This document shows positions 1-6,998 of a DNA stretch of 39,736 nt, piece by piece. The DNA comes from JACRNA01 sp964366335 (GTDB taxonomy: Bacteria > Patescibacteriota > Microgenomatia > CAZETR01 > Amesbacteraceae). The notes under the pieces are model-generated. The model was not told the DNA's origin, ran no database searches, and saw nothing but the letters and a program-made list of their open reading frames with translations. Made by a program: the position numbers and the translations under genes. The first letter of the stretch is position 1. Every line of letters starts with the position of its first letter. The stretch covers positions 1 to 39,736 of the forward strand of contig CAYITQ010000003.1 in NCBI GenBank assembly GCA_964366335.1, read 5' to 3'.

Positions 1-372
1 GATACTTTGACACTATCGACATTACCTGTCTATAGCGATATAGCTGAAAGTGTGAAGCAAGACTGGGAAAAAGCCGGGATAAAGGTGAATGTTGAGATTG
101 TAAATAGTATTCCCGAGAATTTTACTGCCATGATTCTTACTCAAGTCACCCCCCCCGATCCGGATCAATATAATCTCTGGCACTCGACTCAAGGCACGAA
201 CAACACCCATCTGGATAACAAACGGATTGATAAACTTCTGGAAGAGGGAAGGAAAACGGTTGATCCAAAACTGCGTTTGGAAATATACCGGGATTTTCAG
301 AAGTTTTTATTAGAAGAAGCTCCGGTTGCATTCCTTTATTATCAAACTACATACACAGTAACCAGAAAATAG
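1..372 (+). CDS. ABC transporter substrate-binding protein, family 5 (C-terminal fragment)
   Basis: The reading frame is open from the first base, so the gene begins outside the window; about 123 C-terminal residues are visible. The stretch around residues 10-40 (a VKQDWEKAGIKVNVE pattern), the later DPDQYNLWHS and the closing region with EEAPVAFLYY match the C-terminal lobe of extracellular solute-binding family 5 (peptide/nickel binding, SBP_bac_5). In that family this lobe closes over the bound peptide outside the membrane and delivers it to a permease. The permease genes are not in this window. The next gene starts 13 nt downstream. Family assignment is fairly secure; the ligand is unknown. 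Confidence 0.85.
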   Translation, partial: DTLTLSTLPVYSDIAESVKQDWEKAGIKVNVEIVNSIPENFTAMILTQVTPPDPDQYNLWHSTQGTNNTHLDNKRIDKLLEEGRKTVDPKLRLEIYRDFQKFLLEEAPVAFLYYQTTYTVTRK

Positions 373-385
373 TTTAAATTCGTAT

Positions 386-1048
386 ATGTTATTACCAACT
401 ATCACAATTGCGGCAATAGTCGACAGTATCAATCCTTGTGCGATTTCTGTACTCTTGCTGACCATCGGCTTTTTATTTAGTCTGCAAAAGAGCCGGAGCA
501 ATATTTTAAGTATCGGTTTGGCATATATTGCCGCCATTTATTTGATCTATATTTCTATCGGGCTTGGGATATTACGGGCTCTGACCTTCTTTGGATTTCC
601 CAAATTTTTGGGTAAATTCGGGGCCATATTTATTATTACCGCCGGAGTGCTGAATATTATCAATCACTACTTCCCGAAATTCCCCATTAAGCTTGCGATG
701 CCTGAGAGTAGTCATTCAAAACTCGCCAAGTTTATCGAAAAAGCTTCTATACCGTCGGCTGTTATCTTAGGTATTCTAGTGGGATTATATGAATTTCCCT
801 GCACCGGAGGCCCATATCTGACGATCTTGGGTTTATTACATGACAAAGCTACTTATTTTCAAGGCTTTTTGTATCTAATATATTACAACCTGATATTTAT
901 TTTACCCTTGGTAGTAATCTTGTGGTTAGGCAGCCGGCAGGATCTGTTTGAAAAAGTTTCTAAATGGCGAAATGACAAAATGACTAAATTAGGTATTATT
1001 GATGGCTTGATTATGATTATATTGGGTGTAATAATACTACTGGTATGA
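386..1048 (+). CDS. CcdA/DsbD-type transmembrane thiol-disulfide transporter
   Basis: A 220-residue protein made almost entirely of hydrophobic helices (about six). It carries an NPC motif at residues 16-18 in the first helix and a second Pro-Cys pair at 138-139 in the sequence EFPCTGG. One conserved cysteine in each half is the hallmark of CcdA-like proteins, which pass reducing equivalents across the membrane from cytoplasmic thioredoxin. The stop overlaps the next start (ATGA at 1045-1048), and a thioredoxin-like protein follows one gene later, so a three-gene redox operon is likely. No cytochrome c maturation genes are visible here, so disulfide handling of secreted proteins is the more likely role. 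Confidence 0.85.
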   Translation: MLLPTITIAAIVDSINPCAISVLLLTIGFLFSLQKSRSNILSIGLAYIAAIYLIYISIGLGILRALTFFGFPKFLGKFGAIFIITAGVLNIINHYFPKFPIKLAMPESSHSKLAKFIEKASIPSAVILGILVGLYEFPCTGGPYLTILGLLHDKATYFQGFLYLIYYNLIFILPLVVILWLGSRQDLFEKVSKWRNDKMTKLGIIDGLIMIILGVIILLV

Positions 1049-1503
1049 TTTCACAAGCAGATTTTCTAAAAAAAGTAGAGGAGTTGAAAAACAAAAAGGG
1101 TGCAGATCTCAGTACCGATGAAGACTTAAGCATAGCGGTAATGAACTTGATCAGTTTGGAGGAACACTTCTTTTTTACCTCGCAAAAGACCAAAAATGAC
1201 AGTTATCTTAAGATGCTTTCAGAAGTTCGTGATTTACGCAAAGAGCTTTTGGCTAAGCTCATGCCCAAAAATGAGGGTGAAACGTGGTGTATCTCAAAGC
1301 ACCTGTTGGCAGCTACAATGAGACTTCTGGAGGTCGGAACCAAAACCAAAGACAAGAAATTTTTTAAGATGGCCTATCAAGTCTATTCAATGTTTTGGGG
1401 TATCAAGTTTGGATTGATAGATGCCAAGAATGTCACAAAGATAGACAAACCCTGGACGATGGAAGATTTGGTTACCAAAATGGTTGACTGCTGCCGTGAG
1501 TAA
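1045..1503 (+). CDS. Conserved hypothetical protein of a thiol-redox operon
   Basis: I do not recognise this 152-residue protein. It is soluble and helical, rich in Lys, Glu and Leu, with no signal peptide or membrane segment. It has few cysteines: one in WCISKHLL near residue 75 and a pair in VDCCRE at the very C-terminus. The start codon shares the ATGA with the upstream CcdA-like gene and the gene ends inside the start region of the thioredoxin gene, so translation of all three is probably coupled. The context suggests a helper or substrate of the redox pair, but that is inference only. Confidence 0.7.
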   Translation: MISQADFLKKVEELKNKKGADLSTDEDLSIAVMNLISLEEHFFFTSQKTKNDSYLKMLSEVRDLRKELLAKLMPKNEGETWCISKHLLAATMRLLEVGTKTKDKKFFKMAYQVYSMFWGIKFGLIDAKNVTKIDKPWTMEDLVTKMVDCCRE

Positions 1504-1855
1504 TAAAGTAATTATCGTTAGTTTGTTATTAGTTACTTTGTTATTGGTGGGAGGAATAGCTTTGGCATCCCGTCCATCAAAATCCAACCCTGCTTTGGAT
1601 TCTTTTACCAAATGTCTGGCCGAAAAAAAATTGATAATGTATGGGGCCTATTGGTGTCCACATTGCCAAGCCCAGAAAAAGCTTTTTGGTAATTCAGTCC
1701 AATATTTGCCATATGTAGAATGTACGCAACAGACCGAATTATGTCTGGAAAAGAAGATAGAAGGTTACCCAACCTGGATTGATGCCTCCGGTAATCGCTT
1801 CAGCGGCGAACAATCTCTGCAAAAGCTCTCCGAAATCACCCAATGCAAGCTCTAA
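1496..1855 (+). CDS. Membrane-anchored thioredoxin-like protein (CPHC)
   Basis: About 119 residues. An N-terminal hydrophobic segment (roughly residues 4-25) should anchor it facing outside. The thioredoxin active site CPHC is at residues 54-57, preceded by YGAYW. A second cysteine pair (about 76 and 83) followed by IEGYPTW is typical of the thioredoxin domain that partners VKOR. The likely role is oxidation or reduction of disulfides outside the membrane, fed by the CcdA-like protein two genes upstream. The start is ambiguous: GTG at 1496 overlaps the previous gene by 8 nt, while TTG at 1484 would add four residues; neither has a clear ribosome binding site. No VKOR gene is visible in the window. 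Confidence 0.82.
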   Translation: MSNKVIIVSLLLVTLLLVGGIALASRPSKSNPALDSFTKCLAEKKLIMYGAYWCPHCQAQKKLFGNSVQYLPYVECTQQTELCLEKKIEGYPTWIDASGNRFSGEQSLQKLSEITQCKL

Positions 1856-1859
1856 CCTC

Positions 1860-1876
1860 AAAAGGCCAGGCCTTTT
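1860..1876. repeat. REP-like palindrome, copy 1 (also a likely terminator)
   Basis: The palindrome AAAAGGCCAGGCCTTTT lies 4 nt after the thioredoxin stop and runs into a T-tract, so it can act as an intrinsic terminator. The same core occurs at 2069-2085 and 2599-2615 in and beside the transposase gene that ends here, as expected for REP sequences flanking a REP-associated transposase. Confidence 0.75.
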
Positions 1877-1877
1877 T

Positions 1878-2570
1878 TTATTGCATATCTTCACTTAGAG
1901 TCAGGCCTTTAATAAACATCATCGAATCATATCCATTATTATCACCTACAAAACTGGCATATGAATTATATCCAGTTTTAGTAAAATAACCCAAAATTTC
2001 TTCAGGATTAACCCAATCCACATGTTTATCTGAAATATATTGAAGGTATGAGGAATGTGGATAACTTTGAAAGGCCAGGCCTTTTGAGCCCGAATTACAA
2101 TGAATATATCTTGTTAAATGTAGTAACTGCTCTTCGGTGCGTACTAATACGGCTTTATATTTTCCTTGGAACAAATGTCCTACTCTCTTATATTTTTTAT
2201 TGAAATACATAGTATATCTAGTCATTAAGGAATTCATAAAGCTGTCCATGCCCCAGGTGGGCTTCTGCTTTAGCAGAAAATGAAAATGATTTGTCATTTG
2301 GCAATAGGCAATTAAGGAAACGATGTTGTGAAAGTTGTTTAATTTGAGTAATCTTAGAGCATCTGATTTTTGTTTTGGAGTAGACATTGGATCAGAGATG
2401 GTATCCTGAAGAAAATCGCCGTCTTTGACCAACAAATAGTTTTTTAGGTATGAAATAAATACTGCATAGTCTTGTTCGTCTATGAAAATAGACCGTTTTT
2501 CTACCCCACGATTATAAATATGATAATATGCATTTTCGCGATATTCCTTTATCGAGTTTTTTGCAGGCAT
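1878..2570 (-). CDS. REP-associated tyrosine transposase (IS200-like, Y1_Tnp/TnpA_REP)
   Basis: 230 residues. The N-terminal HIYNRGVEKRSIF, the HUH motif in TNHFHFLL (His at 95 and 97), the region around Tyr122 (MYFNKKYKRVGHLFQGKYK) that carries the catalytic tyrosine, and RYIHCNSGSKGL are the standard landmarks of single-domain Y1 transposases. These cut single-stranded DNA at hairpins. Palindromes of the same core sequence lie just after the gene, inside it (encoding about residues 163-171) and just before it, so this is a RAYT with its own REP elements. The ORF is intact, and the protein is probably a domesticated or low-copy transposase. ATG at 2568-2570 is the only sensible start. Confidence 0.92.
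   Translation of the reverse strand: MPAKNSIKEYRENAYYHIYNRGVEKRSIFIDEQDYAVFISYLKNYLLVKDGDFLQDTISDPMSTPKQKSDALRLLKLNNFHNIVSLIAYCQMTNHFHFLLKQKPTWGMDSFMNSLMTRYTMYFNKKYKRVGHLFQGKYKAVLVRTEEQLLHLTRYIHCNSGSKGLAFQSYPHSSYLQYISDKHVDWVNPEEILGYFTKTGYNSYASFVGDNNGYDSMMFIKGLTLSEDMQ
2056..2085. repeat. 30-bp REP unit, copy 2, inside the transposase gene
   Basis: This 30-bp stretch (start TGTGGATAACTTTG, then the AAAGGCCAGGCCTTTT palindrome) is identical to 2586-2615. It lies within the coding region of the transposase and is translated there as part of a conserved C-terminal segment (KGLAFQSYPH). Confidence 0.85.
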
Positions 2571-2585
2571 ATTAGTATTATATAC

Positions 2586-2615
2586 TGTGGATAACTTTGA
2601 AAGGCCAGGCCTTTT
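2586..2615. repeat. 30-bp REP unit, copy 3, upstream of the transposase
   Basis: Exact 30-bp duplicate of 2056-2085. It sits between the exonuclease stop codon, whose last bases it overlaps, and the transposase start. On the minus strand the palindrome directly follows the exonuclease gene and could act as its terminator. Confidence 0.85.
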
Positions 2616-3201
2616 AAAAAAGGCTTGGTTGGGAAATAGGGGGAGAATTACTGGGATATGAGAAGTCGAGGGGGAATTCGCGGGGGGTGTTCCAGCGGTC
2701 GATATATTTTACAGACTTATTGGTCATGATATAGTCATAGACATCACGGGTCAGTTCAACATCCATCCGGCAGTATTTTTCAAGCAACATCAGGCTTTCA
2801 GGATCGCCTTTTTGCCAATAATTGACAGCATTCTCACCGGTATCATTTTTTGTCAGATTTAAACAACCCTTGGCGATTGCGTTTAGCGAGGCGGCAAAAC
2901 CATCATTGGCATTTTTTATTTCATTATAAATATCAAAGTGATTAAGCTTTGGAAAATCGGGTGGAGCGTAAGGAGCCAGAACAGGAATATCAAATTTTAG
3001 AGTATTGAAGCCGATGATACGGTCAGCTCTTCGAAAATACTTCCACATTTGATCAAAATCTTTTTCAAAAAAGGAATACATCTTGTTTTCCGGCCGGACA
3101 TACATACAAACGATAGAAACTCCCAAGGAGGAAAGTTCTGTAATTCCGCCTTCATCAAACCAATGTTTGACTTCTATATCAAAAAAGATTTCGTACATCA
3201 T
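2614..3201 (-). CDS. DEDDy-type 3'-5' exonuclease (RNase H fold)
   Basis: About 195 residues. The three exonuclease motifs are visible: Exo I FDIE (Asp8, Glu10), Exo II GFNTLKFD (Asn66, Asp71) and Exo III YCRMDVELT (Tyr143, Asp147). These four acidic residues bind the two metals in DEDD exonucleases. The closest groups are YprB-like and DnaQ-like proteins, acting on DNA or RNA ends. The gene overlaps the end of the upstream beta-CASP nuclease gene by about 20 nt, so the two nucleases are probably made together. The start is uncertain: two adjacent ATGs at 3201 and 3198 fit the fold best, while an ATG at 3225 would add eight residues. Confidence 0.8.
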   Translation of the reverse strand: MMYEIFFDIEVKHWFDEGGITELSSLGVSIVCMYVRPENKMYSFFEKDFDQMWKYFRRADRIIGFNTLKFDIPVLAPYAPPDFPKLNHFDIYNEIKNANDGFAASLNAIAKGCLNLTKNDTGENAVNYWQKGDPESLMLLEKYCRMDVELTRDVYDYIMTNKSVKYIDRWNTPREFPLDFSYPSNSPPISQPSLF

Positions 3202-4504
3202 GAAGTTTTGGCAGGACAGCGCCATTTATCAACTTGGCAAATACTTCCCGGGACTTATCTTCAGCGTGAACCAAAAATATTTGTTTTACTCCGCTCATGG
3301 CATTTAGCCAACGCAGAAGCTTGGGTTGATCCGCATGGGCGGATAAAGATGAACATTTATTGATAGTGGCCCGAACTTCTATAGTCTGTCCGTGGATTTT
3401 TATTATTTTCGGCTTTGCCATTAACCGGAAACCCAATGTGTCCTGCGCCTGAAAACCAACAAATAGCAGACGCGTGATTGGCATGGGTAAATAATTTTGC
3501 AAGTGCCTGACAATTCTGCCGCCATTGAGCATGCCACTGCCTGCAATAATAACTTTTGCCCCGGCCGTTTGCCAAATATTTCTACTTTCTTCAGCATGGG
3601 TAACCAGATGTAGACTGGGGAAATCAAATGGATCATCTGTAGTTACATGTTGTTGTAATTCTTTACTATAGAGCGACCGGTATTTTTTGTAAATCTCTGT
3701 CGCTTTAATGGCCATCGGACTATCTAGATACACAAGCGTCTCGGGCAATATTTGCCTTTCTCTTTTCAAATGATCCAGAATATGTAATAGTTCTTGTGTC
3801 CGCTCTATGGAGAAAGCGGGGATTAATAATGTACCATTTGTTCTTTCCACTGCGCTAATTTCATTGGTCAGAATTTGCCTAATGTCCTGTGATGAATGAA
3901 TACGGTCACCATAGGTGGCCTCCATGACCACAGTATCTGCACGATCTATCATTTCGGTAGGCGCAAGCAAATCTTCGGGATAATTACCGAGGTCTCCGGA
4001 AAAGACAACCTTTTTACCTTCCATATATATTTCAATACTGGAGGACCCCATGATATGTCCGGCATCCCGAAAGATTATTGTGATATCTTTAATCTTAACT
4101 TCTTGGTGATAAGCAACCGGTTTCATGGCTTGGACGGTAAATTCAGCATCAGTTTCACTATACAATGGGGATCTATCACGATTTTCTTTAGCAATTTTGG
4201 CAGTATCTAAAAGAACCAGGTTGGTCAGATCAATGGTCGCTTCTGTGGCATATATTGGGCCTTTATAGCCGTTTTTAACAAGTAACGGCAATCGGCCGGA
4301 ATGATCCAGATGGGCATGAGTTAAGATTATCCCATCTAACTTTAATATATCAATATCAATTGTTTCGTAATTTAACTTTGTCAGATAATGTGAACCCTGA
4401 AACATGCCGCAATCAATCATGATTTGGGTACCTGAGTCAGAACAAATTACATAACACGAGCCTGTGACAGTACCTGATGCACCTAAAAATTTAATAGTTG
4501 ACAT
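3179..4504 (-). CDS. Metallo-beta-lactamase/beta-CASP RNA-processing exonuclease
   Basis: 441 residues from the preferred start. The zinc motif THAHLDHSG is at about 62-70, with further metal ligands in the DAGHIMGS and FSGDLG segments and in the C-terminal SLSAHAD. Proteins of this layout (COG1236, CPSF-73-like) process RNA 3' or 5' ends. The start at 4504 is preferred over an ATG at 4525 because the protein then begins MSTIKFLGASGTVTGSC as family members do, and because a TATAAT box on this strand (4514-4519) lies 9 nt before it, which suggests a leaderless transcript. It forms an operon with the exonuclease downstream. Confidence 0.9.
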   Translation of the reverse strand: MSTIKFLGASGTVTGSCYVICSDSGTQIMIDCGMFQGSHYLTKLNYETIDIDILKLDGIILTHAHLDHSGRLPLLVKNGYKGPIYATEATIDLTNLVLLDTAKIAKENRDRSPLYSETDAEFTVQAMKPVAYHQEVKIKDITIIFRDAGHIMGSSSIEIYMEGKKVVFSGDLGNYPEDLLAPTEMIDRADTVVMEATYGDRIHSSQDIRQILTNEISAVERTNGTLLIPAFSIERTQELLHILDHLKRERQILPETLVYLDSPMAIKATEIYKKYRSLYSKELQQHVTTDDPFDFPSLHLVTHAEESRNIWQTAGAKVIIAGSGMLNGGRIVRHLQNYLPMPITRLLFVGFQAQDTLGFRLMAKPKIIKIHGQTIEVRATINKCSSLSAHADQPKLLRWLNAMSGVKQIFLVHAEDKSREVFAKLINGAVLPKLHDVRNLF

Positions 4505-4531
4505 TATCTGTAGATTATATATCATAGTCTG

Positions 4532-5059
4532 ATGAAAGACTTATGTCCGAAATGCCAATCACCTCTCTCTGAAATATCAGAAACTGCTACCGGAAAGAAA
4601 TTGCAACGTTGCAGTAAAGGGAGCTGGAATCCGGAAACTCATAAGAATGAAGGTTGTGATTATGTCAAGTGGATAGTGCCGGAACCCCAGACTTTGGATG
4701 AAAAGTGTCCCAAGTGTGACGCCCCCTTAGTTTTACAAACTACCCGCTTTGGCAAAAAAATGAAGAAATGTAGTACTTCGGTTTGGGATGCAACAGCCAA
4801 AAAAGCCACCGGTTGTGACTATATTGAATGGATTAATGGCACCAGTGAACCCCTGGATGAAAAATGTCCTAAGTGCAGTGAACCTCTAGTTTTGTATACT
4901 ACTGCAGCTGGTAAAAAGATGAAGAAGTGTAGTACTTCAGGCTGGGACCGTGAAGCCAAGAAAGCCACAGGTTGCGATTATATTGAATGGCTCAAATCTA
5001 CCAATGCCAAGCCCACCGACGGTGAAGAGTTTTTACCCCCTTTTCCGGAAGATAACTAG
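4532..5059 (+). CDS. Three tandem topoisomerase-type zinc ribbons
   Basis: 175 residues built from three near-identical units of about 50 residues, each with CPKC, a lysine-rich GKK(M/L)(K/Q)(K/R)CS segment and a final GCDY(V/I)(E/K)W. Each unit supplies four cysteines, like the C4 zinc ribbons at the C-terminus of bacterial topoisomerase I. No catalytic domain is attached. A standalone array of such ribbons probably binds single-stranded nucleic acid; the target is unknown. Units 2 and 3 are most alike at the DNA level, indicating internal duplication. It is divergent from the beta-CASP gene and convergent with the thermonuclease gene, with which it shares a CTAG at the end. Confidence 0.82.
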   Translation: MKDLCPKCQSPLSEISETATGKKLQRCSKGSWNPETHKNEGCDYVKWIVPEPQTLDEKCPKCDAPLVLQTTRFGKKMKKCSTSVWDATAKKATGCDYIEWINGTSEPLDEKCPKCSEPLVLYTTAAGKKMKKCSTSGWDREAKKATGCDYIEWLKSTNAKPTDGEEFLPPFPEDN

Positions 5060-5682
5060 TTTTTACAATCTGGACCTCTGGTAAAACCCGCCGTTTCCGC
5101 TTCCTCCTGGGTACAAAACCAATTTTCTCCTAAATATAATTGAACCATGGTATTATTGTATTCTTTGCATCCCGGATATCGATACAATCGATCACCATAG
5201 CTCGATGAAATGTTAGCTTTGATAACGCACTTTGGAAATTTAATATTGGTTTCTTGGGTACAAGGCATTCCGAATATTCCGAGCTTCTTATCTCGTGCTT
5301 TTTTAGAACTCAGAGTGTATTCGTCTCTATCGCCCGGATCTACTCTGGAAATAAAAGCGTTACCACTTGCAAGCATGGTTAAACCTATATCCTGGTTGTC
5401 TAAATATACCCGCGATACCAACCTTCGGTATTTATCGTTAAATAACACTTTAATATAGAGGCGTTTTCCCAGTATCAATTTTTCTAAAGCAATTTTTGCT
5501 TCATTACCACCACAAAGCTCTAGTTCTGGTGTGTCCACCCCGCTTAAACGGATTTTTTGATGTTCAATTGTTTCAAATGTATCCCCATCGATTACTCTCA
5601 ATACTTGGTAAGTCGTTTTTAAATAGACTGCAGAGGATATGGTCATCGTTGCCAGTACCCCAGCCACAAATTTCTTATTCAT
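5056..5682 (-). CDS. Secreted thermonuclease-like (SNase) protein, paralogue 1
   Basis: 208 residues. An N-terminal hydrophobic segment (about 5-22) looks like a signal or anchor. The staphylococcal nuclease core is present: IDGDTFETIE, KIRLSGVDTPE and DKYRRLVSRVYLD, which supply the Asp, Thr, Glu and Arg residues used by that family to hydrolyse DNA or RNA. A C-terminal extension with about five cysteines (PGCKEYNN, LGENWFCTQEEAETAGF) is shared with the paralogue at 25264-25896. The start codon lies one nucleotide past the end of a tRNA-Arg gene on the same strand, so the mRNA may be released by tRNA 3' processing. Confidence 0.88.
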   Translation of the reverse strand: MNKKFVAGVLATMTISSAVYLKTTYQVLRVIDGDTFETIEHQKIRLSGVDTPELELCGGNEAKIALEKLILGKRLYIKVLFNDKYRRLVSRVYLDNQDIGLTMLASGNAFISRVDPGDRDEYTLSSKKARDKKLGIFGMPCTQETNIKFPKCVIKANISSSYGDRLYRYPGCKEYNNTMVQLYLGENWFCTQEEAETAGFTRGPDCKN

Positions 5683-5683
5683 G

Positions 5684-5755
5684 TGCCCCTAGCAGGAATC
5701 GGACCTGCATCTCTTCCTTAGAAGGGAAATGCTCTATCCATTGAGCTATAAGGGC
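5684..5755 (-). tRNA. tRNA-Arg (anticodon UCU)
   Basis: A 72-nt cloverleaf: acceptor GCCCTTA pairs with TAGGGGC, D stem GCTC/GAGC, anticodon stem TTTCC/GGAAG around loop CTTCTAA (UCU at 34-36), T arm GCAGG-TCCGATT-CCTGC. The CCA is not encoded. It reads AGA and AGG. It directly precedes the thermonuclease gene. Confidence 0.95.
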
Positions 5756-5841
5756 GTTATATCCTATTTTACACCAAAATGATTTATTTCAATTGACAAA
5801 TACCTTGCATACAAGAATTAGTTCGTATAAACTAGGTATTA

Positions 5842-6537
5842 GTGATAAGTAAAAATATTGAAAAACATCTAGCCATAAGTTTGAGAAGAAAAGGTCTTTC
5901 ATATCGAGAAATAATGACACAGGTGCCGGTAGCTAAGTCTACAATATCAATTTGGCTAAAATCTGTTGGTCTTTCAACGCCACAAATAACCAGGCTTACT
6001 CAAAAGCGACTTGATGCTGCAAGACGAGGAGGACTGGCCAAAAGGTTTCAAAGATTGAGAGTTGAGAGAGAAATTAGAGATGAAGCAAAACAAGAAGTTG
6101 GTGAAATAAACAAGCAAGATTTATGGCTTATGGGTTGTATGCTTTACTGGGCTGAGGGAAGTAAGGCTAAATCCTATAGTCCAAGCGTGGGACTTCAATT
6201 TAGCAATTCAGATTTTCGAATGGTAAATATATTTATTAAGTGGTGCACTATTTGTTTAGGAGTACCAACAGAAAAATTGATATTTAGTATTTATATACAC
6301 GAAACCCATAAAGATGATCGCGAAAGGTTTCGTCAATACTGGTCAGATCAGATTGGACTTTCACTAGTACATTTTGATAAAATCTACTATAAGAGAACCG
6401 CTCTACGTACGAATCGGAGGAATCTAGGCCGGGATTATCACGGACAAATATATGTCAAGGTGTCTCGTAGTACAAATCTGAATCGAAAAGTAGAAGCGTG
6501 GATCAATGAAATTTACAATCGATGCGGGGTCGTCTAA
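5842..6537 (+). CDS. HTH-containing, possibly LAGLIDADG-like homing endonuclease protein
   Basis: 231 residues, GTG start. The N-terminus has a helix-turn-helix of resolvase/transposase type (GLSYREIMTQVPVAKSTIS, about 18-36). The middle has WLMGCMLYWAEGSK (about 94-107), which resembles the LAGLIDADG helix of homing endonucleases, followed by QFSNSDFRMVNIFIKW. A second such helix is not obvious, so the nuclease call is tentative. A TATAAA box at 5826-5831 lies 10 nt before the start. The stop codon and last codons fall inside the tRNA-Gln gene, an arrangement typical of genes carried by elements integrated at, or homing into, tRNA genes. Confidence 0.65.
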   Translation: MISKNIEKHLAISLRRKGLSYREIMTQVPVAKSTISIWLKSVGLSTPQITRLTQKRLDAARRGGLAKRFQRLRVEREIRDEAKQEVGEINKQDLWLMGCMLYWAEGSKAKSYSPSVGLQFSNSDFRMVNIFIKWCTICLGVPTEKLIFSIYIHETHKDDRERFRQYWSDQIGLSLVHFDKIYYKRTALRTNRRNLGRDYHGQIYVKVSRSTNLNRKVEAWINEIYNRCGVV

Positions 6538-6595
6538 TGGCAGGACCTCTGACTTTGGATCAGATGATTTCTAGGTTCGAATCCTAGCCCCGCAG
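6523..6595 (+). tRNA. tRNA-Gln (anticodon UUG)
   Basis: Acceptor TGCGGGG pairs with CCCCGCA, anticodon stem TCTGA/TCAGA around loop CTTTGGA (UUG at 34-36), T arm CTAGG-TTCGAAT-CCTAG. The variable loop counts to six bases, one more than usual. No encoded CCA. The first 15 nt double as the 3' end and stop codon of the preceding HTH gene. Confidence 0.92.
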
Positions 6596-6607
6596 CATTA
6601 AGCTTGA

Positions 6608-6613
6608 TATAAT
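6608..6613 (+). promoter_or_regulatory. -10 box before the damaged tRNA copy and GIY-YIG gene
   Basis: TATAAT lies 9 nt before the first base of the tRNA-like 5' half at 6623. It probably drives the tRNA remnant, the GIY-YIG gene and the tRNA-Lys as one transcript. No convincing -35 was found. Confidence 0.5.
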
Positions 6614-6622
6614 AAGAGGATT

Positions 6623-6675
6623 GGGTTCGTAGCTCAGCTGGTTAGAGCAGTCCAGACTTAGTCTGGAACGGTCGT
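6623..6675 (+). pseudogene. 5' half of a tRNA gene, truncated by the GIY-YIG gene
   Basis: Acceptor 5' strand GGGTTCG, D arm (GCTC/GAGC) and an anticodon arm are present, but the sequence leaves tRNA homology after GGTCGT, where the GIY-YIG gene begins within 5 nt. No T arm or 3' acceptor strand follows. The last 37 nt are identical to 7016-7052. The acceptor strand pairs perfectly with CGAGCCC at 7108-7114, so this looks like the original 5' half of the interrupted copy at 6999-7115. Confidence 0.75.
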
Positions 6676-6679
6676 AAAT

Positions 6680-6925
6680 ATGTATCTCTATATTCTATTC
6701 AACAAAATTTCCAATAAATATTACATAGGAATTACAGTGAATTTAAATCGTAGGCTTATTGAACATAATTCAAACAACACGCATTACACTGGAAAACTTG
6801 ATGGTAATTGGGAACTTTTGTATTCGAAGTGGTTTAATAGTAAAATTAACGCCAGACGGGAAGAAATACGACTCAAGAAATCTGGTAACCGTAAATATCT
6901 TGAATGGTATATTTCCCAAGATTGA
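6680..6925 (+). CDS. GIY-YIG nuclease domain protein
   Basis: 81 residues, a complete small GIY-YIG domain: MYLYILFN at the start (GIY equivalent), YYIGIT at 14-19 (YIG), the arginine-bearing LNRRLIEHN segment and a later ARREEIRLKK helix with the metal-binding Glu candidate. Single-domain proteins of this size (UPF0213/COG2827 type) are common in CPR genomes; related domains drive mobile introns and DNA cleavage. It lies directly between a truncated tRNA 5' half and an intact tRNA-Lys, overlapping the latter by 2 nt through its TGA stop. The position argues for a selfish or homing role. Confidence 0.85.
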   Translation: MYLYILFNKISNKYYIGITVNLNRRLIEHNSNNTHYTGKLDGNWELLYSKWFNSKINARREEIRLKKSGNRKYLEWYISQD

Positions 6926-6996
6926 GTCCGTAGCTCAGTTGGTAGAGCAGCTTCCTCTTAAGAAGACGGTCGTGGGTTCGAATCCCACCGGGCTCA
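6924..6996 (+). tRNA. tRNA-Lys (anticodon CUU)
   Basis: Acceptor GAGTCCG pairs with CGGGCTC, D stem GCTC/GAGC, anticodon arm GCTTC-CTCTTAA-GAAGA with CUU at 34-36, T arm GTGGG-TTCGAAT-CCCAC. Base pair 27-43 is a G/A mismatch. No encoded CCA. Its first two bases are the last two of the GIY-YIG stop codon. Confidence 0.92.
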
Positions 6997-6998
6997 CA

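Noticed and set aside
3049..3363. Plus-strand frames across the exonuclease/beta-CASP junction
   Set aside because: Both minus-strand genes show complete motif sets in this stretch; the plus frames have none.
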